64,000 nucleotides of DNA. Source: Maratus speciosus (Eukaryota; Arthropoda; Arachnida; Araneae; Salticidae). Shown here piece by piece: positions 35,875 through 45,271 of the stretch (positions are counted from its first letter, which is position 1; each line of letters starts with the position of its first letter). The position numbers and the translations under genes are program-made. Location of the stretch: assembly GCA_963932465.1 (NCBI GenBank), contig CAWVRF010001079.1, forward strand, positions 153,501-217,500, given 5' to 3'. Under the pieces are notes generated by a model. It did not search any database. It was not told the origin of the DNA and saw only the letters and a list, made by a program, of their open reading frames with translations.

Positions 35875-35958
35875 CTCTTAATAAGTACTTTCTTATAATA
35901 AAAAAAAAACTCGAGCCGATTTCGAATCGTAAAAAATATAATTAGACGACCCATACTA

Positions 35959-36000
<42 letters not shown>

Positions 36001-36038
36001 TTTTTTTTTTTTTAAATTATTATAAAGGATCTTCCGAT

Positions 36039-37397
36039 ATGGGTATCGACAATTTCTGTAAACTGATTCGATCGATCGCGCAACCGTCCTTTTATCCGGC
36101 CAGTTTCGACTCCGTGCTCGTCGACTGTCAGAGTTTTCTGTACGTGGCCATCGAACATTGCTTGCAGACCGAGGAAGAAAAAATCTTCGAAGAGATTTGC
36201 GACTCCGTGTGGGGTCAACTGGAAGAGTTGTTGAAAAAATTTCTGTCTTACACTGTCGATCCCCTCACGTTCATCTTGTCGTTCGACGGCGAAGGGGTCC
36301 CTATGAAATGGTCCACGCAGAGGGAACGTCGTCGATCCAAAAAATCCGTTTCCAAAAAAGCTTTTTTTCGATACATTTTATTCGGCGAGAACAAACTGAC
36401 GAATCGCGTAGAAACGTATATAATCGACAGACTGAAAACATTCCACCGTCCGACGAAGATCGTTTTGTGCGGATGCAACGTTCCGGGCGAAGGCGAGCAT
36501 AAAATTTTTCAATTGGCCGAAGCTCTGGAAGAATACAGAAATCCGATCGTGGTCAGCGTGGACCAGGACGTGTTCGTGTTGTCATTTTTGCGCTTAGACA
36601 GGTACCAATCGATACAAATTTATCGCTACAATCAATTTTATAACGTCACTCGCTTCGTTTCGAACCAGTTACCGTATCCGCTCTCGCGGTTGATCGTAGT
36701 TTCGTTTTTGTTCGGAAACGATTTCATCCCCAGCCTGACGGCCATCACGGACTCGAATCCGACGAAAATTCACGAGTGTTTGGCCTCGATCGACGAGGAC
36801 GACGATCCCCCGACCATCATTTCGCAGTTTATCGAAAACACGGAAAACCACATTCGTTTCTCCCTCGTGGAATTCGTGGACGCCAAACTGATGGTTTGTT
36901 TCTGGACTACTTATTTTTGGATTTTAGACTATTACACCGTGCGCACGTTTCCCCAACAGTTTTTAGAGAACCGAGTGTACGACGCGTTCGACAGGAACCA
37001 GTTACTGACCGGGTTGACGGACAAAAAATTTTCCAAAGAAACGTTTCGAAAGGCCAAGGCGAATTACAGAGACTCGATCACTCAGCCCGTTCCCGATGCG
37101 GCGCGACACGTTTTCGTCGATTCGGAGGATCTCGTGAACCGTTTGAAGTCGTATTGGATAGAGTCAAAAAGCGAACACTGTACCGTGATGCGTATACGCG
37201 GTTCAACACGTGAAACAACAGAATCGCGACGATTCCCAATTCGAGATAGCGAAAAGACTCGAGGAACGGAAAAAACCGAAAAGGGCCGAAAATGGCGTCG
37301 GCGGCGAGCTCGTAATTCAATCTACGATCCAAGCGAACGAGTCGGTGGACGGGGTCGGGTGCCAAAATCAGATGCAATTCGTTGTCGAAGACGATGA
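36039..37397 (+). CDS. XRN-type 5'-3' exoribonuclease
   Basis: Members degrade 5'-monophosphate RNA processively. The 452-residue frame begins MGIDNF and has VLVDCQSFLY (metal-binding Asp), FDGEGVPMKWSTQRERRR, CNVPGEGEHKIF, VSVDQDVF and LFGNDFIPSL, all in the order of the XRN catalytic core. Conserved region 2 of cellular XRN is not evident. From about residue 385 the sequence turns into Arg-rich residues that look like the shadow of the antisense gene at 37078-37608. The true end may therefore be earlier, or a frameshift has removed a stop. Confidence 0.8.
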   Translation: MGIDNFCKLIRSIAQPSFYPASFDSVLVDCQSFLYVAIEHCLQTEEEKIFEEICDSVWGQLEELLKKFLSYTVDPLTFILSFDGEGVPMKWSTQRERRRSKKSVSKKAFFRYILFGENKLTNRVETYIIDRLKTFHRPTKIVLCGCNVPGEGEHKIFQLAEALEEYRNPIVVSVDQDVFVLSFLRLDRYQSIQIYRYNQFYNVTRFVSNQLPYPLSRLIVVSFLFGNDFIPSLTAITDSNPTKIHECLASIDEDDDPPTIISQFIENTENHIRFSLVEFVDAKLMVCFWTTYFWILDYYTVRTFPQQFLENRVYDAFDRNQLLTGLTDKKFSKETFRKAKANYRDSITQPVPDAARHVFVDSEDLVNRLKSYWIESKSEHCTVMRIRGSTRETTESRRFPIRDSEKTRGTEKTEKGRKWRRRRARNSIYDPSERVGGRGRVPKSDAIRCRRR

Positions 37398-37608
37398 TGG
37401 CGTCGTTCCAGTCGATTCGCTGAAATTCCGAACAGTCCATCGTTTCCGCTCGGGGGTGGTTTTTATAAACTTCCGATTCCATCACGTGCTTTAAAAGCTG
37501 GGCGGTGAAAACTACGTTTTCCGGATACGTCAGGGTTATTCGGGATCGGAGAAATTTGTCGTTGTAGGGTATCCAGGGCGACCGAAATAAAATTTCTCGG
37601 AGAGACAT
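37078..37608 (-). CDS. Hypothetical protein with one membrane span
   Basis: I chose the ATG at 37608. The 176-residue frame is convincing for its first 130 residues, with a span YLELGIVAILLFHVLNRVY near 112-130. The Arg-rich end overlaps the XRN gene by 320 bases antisense and is doubtful. The family is not recognised. Confidence 0.55.
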   Translation of the reverse strand: MSLREILFRSPWIPYNDKFLRSRITLTYPENVVFTAQLLKHVMESEVYKNHPRAETMDCSEFQRIDWNDAIIVFDNELHLILAPDPVHRLVRLDRRLNYELAADAIFGPFRFFPFLESFRYLELGIVAILLFHVLNRVYASRYSVRFLTLSNTTSNGSRDPPNRRKRVAPHRERAE

Positions 37609-37632
37609 TCGAACTTGATTGAAACAAAGGAA

Positions 37633-38520
37633 ATGGCAGACTCGGCGAGCGATCAAGCGGCATCGAATTTGGCCGAGAAAGCGATCAAGTGGACGGTAGT
37701 ATTTTTACAAAAAGCCGAAGGACAATACAAAAACGTTTTCGACCCAAACCAGTCAATTCTTGGTCAAACAAGAGATGAACTTAAAAATCAGTACGTAGAT
37801 TTCATTAACGGATTCGTCGCTGCGACCGGGAGTTTACCAAAACTACCTCCATTTCAAACACTAAAAAACGAAATATATCAACTCAGCATGGCACACGTGA
37901 CTCAAACCATAAATAGAGAGAAAAAGGAGTTCAATAACCCTTTTGATTTCGCGAAAACCGTAAAATATGAGGACGAAGGACAAATTCGTGACATGATCAC
38001 ACAAATGATAACAGATGGATTAAGTTCAGAGGGTATAGAAGACGATACTACGCCAGTCGAATATCCCTCGAATTTAGCCATTAGCGGATCAGAAAACGTA
38101 CCTCCGGGTTCTTCGCAACAGGGTCTGTCAACAGAGAATAACGGGTCAGATACAGTAAAAACTCGGGATCAAAGCTTGTTTCCGGAAAATCCCGTGATTG
38201 GTAATGGACTTGCGGTCGTTCCCGGCACACCCCTTTCTCTAAACGCGGGTGATGCCACGAATCCCAACACGCTTTTAGCCTATTATTATTTGAAAATGAG
38301 AGATTACTTGCGTGCCATGAGACGATTCGTGGGTTACGTAAGATTTTATCACGGGACGGAAAAAGAACACACCTTCGTAAGGATAACAAAAGATGGTGAC
38401 GCTGAATTAAATCATATTTATTCTGCAAAACGTGAAGCATCTAAAGAACAAAACGAACGTTTAAAAATATTGATGAATGTAGGGGAAATGCAGGCGTACA
38501 AAAAACGAAGGGTAAAGTAA
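37633..38520 (+). CDS. Hypothetical protein, 295 residues
   Basis: The start at 37633 gives MADSASDQAASNLAEKAIK. The N-terminal 130 residues are helical. The middle is a Ser/Asn/Gly-rich linker and the C-terminus is basic and Tyr/Arg-rich, ending KKRRVK, a possible nuclear signal. I do not recognise the family. It is divergent from the 37608 gene with 24 bases between start codons. Confidence 0.65.
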   Translation: MADSASDQAASNLAEKAIKWTVVFLQKAEGQYKNVFDPNQSILGQTRDELKNQYVDFINGFVAATGSLPKLPPFQTLKNEIYQLSMAHVTQTINREKKEFNNPFDFAKTVKYEDEGQIRDMITQMITDGLSSEGIEDDTTPVEYPSNLAISGSENVPPGSSQQGLSTENNGSDTVKTRDQSLFPENPVIGNGLAVVPGTPLSLNAGDATNPNTLLAYYYLKMRDYLRAMRRFVGYVRFYHGTEKEHTFVRITKDGDAELNHIYSAKREASKEQNERLKILMNVGEMQAYKKRRVK

Positions 38521-38640
38521 ATTAAAAAAAAAAAAAAAAAAAAAATTTTTTTTTTTTTTTTTTTTTAAATATTGTAGCGTTCTGGTGTTGTGAGATGTTT
38601 CGAAAAATTGCAATTAAAATTATTTCAAACCTATAATGTA

Positions 38641-38785
38641 ATAAAGTGCAAGAATCCAGCTCGGAAATAAATATTTACCCTTTCGAATGGAAAGAAAATA
38701 TCCAAGAAAATCGATTTCCGAGAATGTTATTGACTGTCGCGTGCAAAAACAACACGGTTTATCAAAAAGCTGAAAAAAGTTATAA
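38641..38785 (+). pseudogene. Inverted, decayed copy of the 47775 gene
   Basis: The plus strand reads KCKNPARK, a TAA, IFTLSNGKKISKKIDF, a TGA shortly after, then AKTTRF-KKLKK. This matches the C-terminal half of the 47775-48053 product nearly residue for residue. Two stop codons make it non-functional. Confidence 0.8.
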
Positions 38786-38792
38786 TTGTTGA

Positions 38793-38824
38793 CCTGTATC
38801 TTATATACTTATATAATACAGGTT
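38793..38824. repeat. Small inverted repeat around TATA-rich centre
   Basis: acctgtat at 38793-38800 and atacaggt at 38817-38824 are perfect inverted arms around a tatata-rich spacer. The role is unknown. Confidence 0.4.
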
Positions 38825-38859
38825 GACACTATGGTCAGCCCGTATACAAACATTCAAGA

Positions 38860-38911
38860 TCCATACTGAAAATAATTTTTTTATTATTATAAAAATAATC
38901 TCTAGTCTATA

Positions 38912-38946
<35 letters not shown>

Positions 38947-39029
38947 TTTTTTTTTACACTTAATGCTAGATACTGAATAAATACGAAGAGTAATTTTTTT
39001 ATTATTATAAAAATAATCTCTAGTCTATA

Positions 39030-39035
<6 letters not shown>
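38860..39035. repeat. Direct repeat around an A/T tract
   Basis: About 50 bases (taattttttt to ctctagtctatattgtaaaa) occur at 38872-38915 and again at 38990-39033, separated by an A/T tract. The block gatactgaataaatacgaag at 38967-38987 recurs inverted at 46560-46585. The 38521-39240 interval holds no intact gene. Confidence 0.65.
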
Positions 39036-39082
<47 letters not shown>

Positions 39083-39240
39083 TTTTTTTTTGTAGTGTGC
39101 TCGAAACGGAAGTCAATTTGAATCTGTTTCCGTCTTAGAAATTCGACTTACTATGTAATTGAGATGACGTCATTGTTTCTAAAAATAGATTCTGTAAAGA
39201 ATTTGACCCTCCGACTCTGTAAAAAACGAATCGCGAATGC

Positions 39241-40848
39241 TCAAGATATAACGCAAGAATTTGCCTCGGTTTCCAATTCGGACTTTGCGATGCGAGCCTC
39301 GTTCACAAACTCGACGACCTTTTCGTGCATGTAAAATTTCGTTTGGCTGTCCGTTACGTTCACGGGCTCTTTGGAATATTCGGGCGCGATTAAATTGTAA
39401 CAAATTTCGTGTTTGGACAACGTCAGCGCCAACCGTACCGTGCTCACGTCCACGTCGAACGGGTTCGGTCCCGCGTCCTTAAACAACTTTAACCATTCTT
39501 TGACGAGATAGGGTAATCGAATCGTTTTCGGATACGGATGCGTGTCTTCGGCACTCGTCAGGCACCAAGTTTCCAACTGGATGTCTTTCAGATAAACTCG
39601 TCGCAACGAAAAATCTTCGTCGTACTTGAAACTCTCGACGATTCGAATCTTCGGATCCGCTTCGATGTCTGAGGTCGATGCCACCGACAAAAGATATTCG
39701 GTGTTGAGCGCGAAACTTTTCGTCGGTCGGCCTTCCAGTAACGGTTGGCTCAAACAAAAGAACGTTTCTCTGTAAACCAGTCCTATCACGACCGAGTCCA
39801 CGATCACTTTTTTCACGTCGATTTCTGTCAGCAACGTGTAAAAAACGAACGAGATGGGTGTCCAGACGGTCACCGGAACGTCGTCGTATTCCACGTATCG
39901 ATCGTACGGACTCGAAACGCAAACCACGCGGTTGGGATAGTTTCCGTTCACGCTCAACGCGACGAATCTCCTGTCCTCGTTTCTAGTGTGGGAATGCCTG
40001 GAACCTTCGAAAGTCAGTTGCAAAGGCCATTCGACGACTAAACCCAGAAACGAGAAATCTAAATGGCTCGAGTCGTTGACGTGTCGCGAAATGTTTTTAT
40101 AATAGGAAATCAACAGGTCTTGGACGATCAGTTCCGGTTTTCTCAAACTCAGGTCGCGTAGAATCAACCCCGTGGACACGACGGTCGAATCCGAAAAATT
40201 CAATTCGGGAACGGGATCGAAATCGATGAATTTCGGAAGAACTTTCGTGTCTCTCGTCATGAAAGGTACGGTCGAGACGTCGCGGCGGGTTTGCCATTCC
40301 GAAGCCAGATTCGCCACGTAATCGATCGACTCGTCTGTCAGGAAACAGATTCGGTAAAAAGGCGTCGGCGCGCACGGGTCGAAATAATAACCTCCCGGAT
40401 AAGGCAAATCCTGATTGTCCAGATACATGATGGTGTTCTTATAAAAATAAACGTTTTCGAATGCCGGTCGAATACCCTGCAAGTGTTTGCACACGATATC
40501 GGGATTTTGCACGAAATACGGAGTCGCGTACAGACGGAGCGTGTTATCGGATTTCACGTCGGCGCCCAAGGGATAAATCACGCGTTCCTTTCCGAGGCTG
40601 ATCGTCCACAAGTACAGGCTGCTGGAAACGACGGATGCGGGAACGTCGGACTTGAAAAAGGATTTCAGAGCCGATAAAAAAGGCTTGTCCGAATCTACGG
40701 TTATTTTTTCCGAAGGATACATTCGGGATATCGTCCAAGTTTCGTAAGGGGAATTTCCCAAATCGAACACGATGATGTCGTTTCGAACTAGCGAAACGGG
40801 ACACTGATGAAATTTACCGTAAAGCGATCCGTAGGTGTTGACATTCAT
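39241..40848 (-). CDS. Large hypothetical protein, 535 residues
   Basis: The product is long, intact and of core-gene base composition. It is rich in aromatic residues and beta-strand-like segments, with no membrane span and no recognised motif; it ends CVIS. Being the longest unrecognised intact gene here, it may be a conserved structural or transcription protein too diverged to identify by eye. Confidence 0.7.
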   Translation of the reverse strand: MNVNTYGSLYGKFHQCPVSLVRNDIIVFDLGNSPYETWTISRMYPSEKITVDSDKPFLSALKSFFKSDVPASVVSSSLYLWTISLGKERVIYPLGADVKSDNTLRLYATPYFVQNPDIVCKHLQGIRPAFENVYFYKNTIMYLDNQDLPYPGGYYFDPCAPTPFYRICFLTDESIDYVANLASEWQTRRDVSTVPFMTRDTKVLPKFIDFDPVPELNFSDSTVVSTGLILRDLSLRKPELIVQDLLISYYKNISRHVNDSSHLDFSFLGLVVEWPLQLTFEGSRHSHTRNEDRRFVALSVNGNYPNRVVCVSSPYDRYVEYDDVPVTVWTPISFVFYTLLTEIDVKKVIVDSVVIGLVYRETFFCLSQPLLEGRPTKSFALNTEYLLSVASTSDIEADPKIRIVESFKYDEDFSLRRVYLKDIQLETWCLTSAEDTHPYPKTIRLPYLVKEWLKLFKDAGPNPFDVDVSTVRLALTLSKHEICYNLIAPEYSKEPVNVTDSQTKFYMHEKVVEFVNEARIAKSELETEANSCVIS

Positions 40849-40914
40849 AATCTTGTCCTTGTTTGTAAAAATTTCCAGAGTCGTAAAATAATAAAGTAAT
40901 AAAAATCCTATAAC

Positions 40915-40957
<43 letters not shown>

Positions 40958-40984
40958 TTTTTTTTTTACATCATATGATTTTTA

Positions 40985-42583
40985 TTACTCGGGAAATTTT
41001 TGCGAGCACAACGGGCACGATTCGGGCACATCGGGTAAACTTTCCGAATCCGTCGAATCGCCCTTATCCTCGTAGTCGGTAGCGCGTGCGGATTCTTCCG
41101 ATCGTGGGGTCGGTGATTCGCCCGGAGACAAACTGTTTTCTCCGTCTTCGATAACGTAACCAGTTTCTTTCATCTCTTCTCTTACCGCGTCGCACAATTC
41201 CAGCAAAGATTCCCGTTGCGTTTCGTTTTCCGTCAGAACCACTCTCCGAACTCTGGCTCTGAAATTTTTGAGAACGGGATACAAGGCATCGGACGGCTTA
41301 TTTTTTTCCGACGGTTTTTCCATCAATCCGAAACACGCGTCTGTCATCCACGAGACGTAATTGAAACAGTAAAGGAGTAACTCGTAAGACAGGTCTTGCT
41401 TCAGCTCGTCCGAAAAACCTCGCACGTAATTTTCGAGTGTTTCCAGCGCTTTTCCCACGTTCAAGTTGTCCTTCAAACAGGCGTCGATTTCTTCCTTCGT
41501 GTAATTCAATTCGCCCAATTCCATCATCGTACCGTAGTCGTCGTACCATACGGGATCGAAATCTCTTTCGATCGCTTTCGGTTTCAATTCGAGCAGACGG
41601 AGTTTCATTTTCTGAATGTGATGCATGAAATTATCGTATGATTTTTGAGCTTTTTTCATTTCGTCTTTGTGAAAAGACATCGGTTTGTCGTGCGGGAACT
41701 TCATGAACATGTACAGGATGGCCGACGCGGAGTGTCCGTCCGCCAAAACTCGGTCGATCGTCGTGAAATTTTTTAAACTCTTCGACATCTTTCGGCCTTC
41801 GGTCTGAAGATGGCCCGCGTACAGACAAAAGCGAACCCAATCTTTTTCTCGAAGATGGACGCGGCACAAGGCGATTTCGTTTTCGTGATGCGGAAACTGC
41901 AAATCGATTCCTCCCAGATGAATGTCCACGGAATCGCGGAAGAAAAAACTCGCTATCGCCGCGCATTGCGTGTGCCATCCGGGCATTCCTTTCTGTTTCT
42001 TTCCTTCGACGTCGACCCATTTTTTGGAGCATTTCCAGAGCGCGAAATCTCTGGGATCCCGTTTTCCTTCGTTTTCTTCCGGCGCACTCTGTCGAAAGGA
42101 TTCGTCTCGTTTCTCCGTTTGAGGAAACACCCGATCGTATTCTCTCAAATAGGCTTCCGTACTGAAATATATAGTTTCGTGCGAATAATAGGCGAACCCT
42201 TCGACCAAACGTCTCTTGGAGACGTGATCCGCGAAATGCATGAAATCCGTGACGCGCGGCGAGAAATCGGGCCTTTCCACGTTCAGCAGGTCCATGGCTT
42301 TGAAAAATTCGCTCTCGTACTTTCGAGCGGATCGGGGGCCGCCGTTCTCGATGATTTTATCGTTCAAGTCCGTGACGTTCATCACGGACCGTATGCCGAA
42401 ACCCAAATAGTCGCGAAGAATCCTCCGGAGCACGTCCAGAAACACGTACGTTCTCGCGTGTCCGAGATGGGGCACGTCGTGGACCGTAGGCCCGCAACAA
42501 TAAATTTTAACGTCGCGAGGATCGTCGGGCACGAAATCTTCCAGACGTCCAGTGAGAGCGTTGAAAAGTCGAAGGTTTTTCAT
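40985..42583 (-). CDS. Cysteinyl-tRNA synthetase
   Basis: This class I enzyme charges tRNA-Cys with cysteine. The 532-residue product has YCCGPTVHD with the first zinc cysteine near residue 29, HLGH (HIGH motif) at 39-42, the zinc region around HTQCAAIA and FPHHENEIA, and GRKMSKSLKNF (KMSKS). All catalytic landmarks are present. The C-terminal extension is acidic and Ser-rich and ends with CPLCSQ, unlike cellular forms. The ATG at 42583 gives a natural N-terminus. Capture from a cellular source is inferred. No tRNA gene is seen nearby. Confidence 0.93.
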   Translation of the reverse strand: MKNLRLFNALTGRLEDFVPDDPRDVKIYCCGPTVHDVPHLGHARTYVFLDVLRRILRDYLGFGIRSVMNVTDLNDKIIENGGPRSARKYESEFFKAMDLLNVERPDFSPRVTDFMHFADHVSKRRLVEGFAYYSHETIYFSTEAYLREYDRVFPQTEKRDESFRQSAPEENEGKRDPRDFALWKCSKKWVDVEGKKQKGMPGWHTQCAAIASFFFRDSVDIHLGGIDLQFPHHENEIALCRVHLREKDWVRFCLYAGHLQTEGRKMSKSLKNFTTIDRVLADGHSASAILYMFMKFPHDKPMSFHKDEMKKAQKSYDNFMHHIQKMKLRLLELKPKAIERDFDPVWYDDYGTMMELGELNYTKEEIDACLKDNLNVGKALETLENYVRGFSDELKQDLSYELLLYCFNYVSWMTDACFGLMEKPSEKNKPSDALYPVLKNFRARVRRVVLTENETQRESLLELCDAVREEMKETGYVIEDGENSLSPGESPTPRSEESARATDYEDKGDSTDSESLPDVPESCPLCSQKFPE

Positions 42584-42665
42584 GACGAATCGAGTCCGAG
42601 TAGTTTCCAGTTTGTTTATTTCGAGTTTGAAACGGAATCCTTTTATGCACGCAAATATAAAACCG

Positions 42666-42703
<38 letters not shown>

Positions 42704-42796
42704 TTTTTTTTTTTTTTTTTTTTGAAAAATTTTACAAGCTCAGATCTCAAGTTTCGACTTATGAATATGAGATTACGTCATGTTTCTAAAAATAGA

Positions 42797-44215
42797 TCAA
42801 TACGCCTTGTAAAACAGCATCGTGAAAAATAAACCGCACGTCCATATGTGAATCCATTCCAAAAACAATAACGTGCAACAGATCAGTACGAAAATCATAC
42901 ATTTGAACAGCGTTTTGCTCCAGTCTTCCTTTTCGTCCCAAACAAACTGGATCAACGAGTTTCGTTTCGTCGTCCGTTCTTTTTGATATTCGTTTTCCGG
43001 TATGGTTTCCAGCGCCGTTAAATACTCTTCTACTTTGAACGTCATGAAAACCAACTGGTTTTCGATGTCTTCCTCGTCCGCCAATATTTCGTTTTCCCAA
43101 ACGTACGCGGGTGTCAATTCGCTGCGAACGGGTCCGTCCTGAAAATAGGTGTAATCCAATTCGTCGTCTATTCTCTCCAATTTCTCTTTGTCGATGACTT
43201 TTAAATAATCGAACGGATCTACGGTGTCCAAGATTCCAACGACCAGATCGTACACCGCGTACACGGCCGTGACGATTCCCGCAGCCGAGCCCAAAACTTT
43301 CAACGACATCGTCCCGACTCGTTTCATGCTCGCCACGATCGAATTTTTAAGAACGAGTTTCGTGGCTATCCTGTCGATGTTCCTGGCCAAAAGTTTCGGC
43401 GCTTTCCGTTTCAAGAAATTTTGGACGGCGTACTCCGAAACGTCGGTTCCCAAGTCTTTGGCCAACTCCGCGGCGAAATTACCGAAATTTTCGACAGACG
43501 AATCCGGAATCGAAAGGGAACGCTTGATTCTCTTTCGTTTTCGGGTGGCGTAATTCATGTAGTCTGGAACGGGAGGCGGTCGATCTTCCAGGGGTTGCAT
43601 GTTACCCACTTTGGCGGCTCGGACGGGCGTTTTTCCGAACAGGAATTCGCCGAATTTTTGTCCGTCCGAAGCCACGCAGTCACCGTCCACGAAATCCAAA
43701 CCGTACGCTTCGCAGTATCTCTCGTTGAGTTTCAACTCGCCGTCGACCACGTCCAACCCGCCGTGAAAAACGTGTCTCGAAGCTCTCTGAAAAAGCTTTT
43801 CGGGCATGGAAGCCAATACTTTTTTCAGAGGGTTCGCGATCAAGCAACGACCGTCAGTCGACCATTCCGCGTTGATCGAATGTTTCTCGCAAGATTTCTG
43901 ACACGCCATCTCGTATTCGTCGCCTATTCTGACCCACTGCAAGGGATCGTTTTCCTCGCAAGCTTCCCAGTTTTTCTTGAACGGAAAACAACCGAATCTC
44001 TTGCATCCGATTTCGTCGAACGCGGTTTTCACCACCACGATGCATTTGTCCGAGATGGACGGGGGAACGAAATAATCTTCGTCGGTGGCCGGTCGAGTCT
44101 CCAACACGGCGTTTTCGAAATATTGGGGAAATTTTCTTTTGTATTCCTCCATCAAGTAACATTTGGTGGCTTCGGTGGCGTATCGAAGGGCGTGTGCGTG
44201 TACCGGATTATCCAT
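42797..44215 (-). CDS. pif-0: P74/PIF-0-like per os infectivity factor
   Basis: P74 is an envelope protein of occluded or oral virions that acts in binding to and entering midgut cells. The 472-residue product has DYFVPPSISDKC near residue 46, a cysteine-rich middle, LNERYCEAYGLDF followed by a DGDCV turn, and two hydrophobic regions. The first (about 312-332) is followed by DPFDYL, typical of the family, and the second is the C-terminal anchor (LFKCMIFVLICCTLLFLEW). It is shorter than baculovirus P74 (about 640), mainly in the middle and N-terminus. The frame is intact. Confidence 0.75.
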   Translation of the reverse strand: MDNPVHAHALRYATEATKCYLMEEYKRKFPQYFENAVLETRPATDEDYFVPPSISDKCIVVVKTAFDEIGCKRFGCFPFKKNWEACEENDPLQWVRIGDEYEMACQKSCEKHSINAEWSTDGRCLIANPLKKVLASMPEKLFQRASRHVFHGGLDVVDGELKLNERYCEAYGLDFVDGDCVASDGQKFGEFLFGKTPVRAAKVGNMQPLEDRPPPVPDYMNYATRKRKRIKRSLSIPDSSVENFGNFAAELAKDLGTDVSEYAVQNFLKRKAPKLLARNIDRIATKLVLKNSIVASMKRVGTMSLKVLGSAAGIVTAVYAVYDLVVGILDTVDPFDYLKVIDKEKLERIDDELDYTYFQDGPVRSELTPAYVWENEILADEEDIENQLVFMTFKVEEYLTALETIPENEYQKERTTKRNSLIQFVWDEKEDWSKTLFKCMIFVLICCTLLFLEWIHIWTCGLFFTMLFYKAY

Positions 44216-44278
44216 GAACTTGGTTTTGCGAGACGACGCTCCGAAACGCGGCCTTTCGGAAAAGGCCGAGATGATTTT

Positions 44279-44584
44279 TCACGCGAAAATATTTCGTCTT
44301 CGAGCGGTCGCTTCGTCTCGAGTCCTTCTTCGAAAACGGGGTTTGAAAAGTCTCTTTGTACGTTCTCGGGCACGACGAGCAAGGTGCGAACCGTGATCGA
44401 AGTTGTAAAGCTTGCAGCGTATAGTTATGAACGTTCCTTGATAATTCCAAGAATCTATGAAAACTTTGACGGCGATGCGATCTCGATGATACAACCGAAA
44501 ATAGGAAACGATATAAAACGCCAACATTCGCGAATCGAAAGCCAAAGCGGCATTTCGGACTTGAATTTGAAAATGAAAAAACAT
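44279..44584 (-). CDS. Possible small gene upstream of P74, 101 residues
   Basis: The frame has a good start and a plausible first 65 residues (MLAFYIVSYFRLYH, GTFITIRCKLYNFD), then an Arg-rich end. Other frames on both strands are also open here, so the call is uncertain. If it is not real, 44216-44641 holds no gene. Confidence 0.35.
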   Translation of the reverse strand: MFFHFQIQVRNAALAFDSRMLAFYIVSYFRLYHRDRIAVKVFIDSWNYQGTFITIRCKLYNFDHGSHLARRARERTKRLFKPRFRRRTRDEATARRRNIFA

Positions 44585-44640
44585 TACGTTTACTAACTAG
44601 GAAAAAAATTACTCATCGTATTTATTCAATAACATCCAAC

Positions 44641-44674
<34 letters not shown>

Positions 44675-44697
44675 TTTTTTTTTTTTTTTTTTTTAGT

Positions 44698-45120
44698 AAT
44701 GATTTACAACGGATCTTTCCACGGCGCAGGATTTTCCCATTGTGGAGGTAGTAATTCATCATTATCGAATTTGGGAAATATAGGATTAAAGTTCACCATT
44801 GGCTTCCTTGCAGTAAATGGATTTAACAACATTCCACCATTAGGTTTTCTTTGATTTGTAATGTTAGGATGTAAATCCTGTTCTCCAATACTAAAAGGAT
44901 TTTGTAAATCCTGTTCTCCAGCGCTTAGTGGGTTTCGTTTTTTAAAGTACTCCATTTTTTTACTTGTGTTAAAAGAACCAGTATGATTTTTACAAGATTC
45001 CGAAAGTAAGAAACCTCCTCCTTCAACTTGATGTGTGCTATACTAAATTCAGATAAAGAAAAATGAAATACTGTAATATGTCCAAGTAGTGCAACTTATA
45101 TAGTAAACTCGTTAAGCTCA
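44698..45120. repeat. Duplicated cassette, copy 1
   Basis: These 423 bases match 53439-53861 with one difference seen by eye (C at 45110 versus T at 53851). The duplication starts and ends at A/T tracts and contains one complete small gene plus its upstream region. Confidence 0.92.
44704..44955 (-). CDS. Duplicated proline/asparagine-rich small protein, copy 1
   Basis: The 83-residue product is identical to that of 53445-53696. It is low in hydrophobic residues and carries internal repeats (NPLSAGEQDL, NPFSIGEQDL, NPFTARKP) and a LLPPQWENPAPW C-terminus. Such a short Pro/Asn peptide could be an adaptor, with the PPxW-type end as a binding motif. The family is not recognised. Confidence 0.6.
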   Translation of the reverse strand: MEYFKKRNPLSAGEQDLQNPFSIGEQDLHPNITNQRKPNGGMLLNPFTARKPMVNFNPIFPKFDNDELLPPQWENPAPWKDPL

Positions 45121-45140
45121 AAAAAAAAAAAAAAAAAAAA

Positions 45141-45187
<47 letters not shown>

Positions 45188-45271
45188 AGATGAAAAATAT
45201 TTTTACTCACAAGTTTCAATTTCTCTCTCGAACGAAAATTTAATTTTCCGCTTTCACGTAAATTCAAGGAG

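Noticed and set aside
40985..42583. Accompanying tRNA gene near the CysRS
   Set aside because: I saw no cloverleaf-like sequence in the intergenic gaps, though eye inspection is weak for this.
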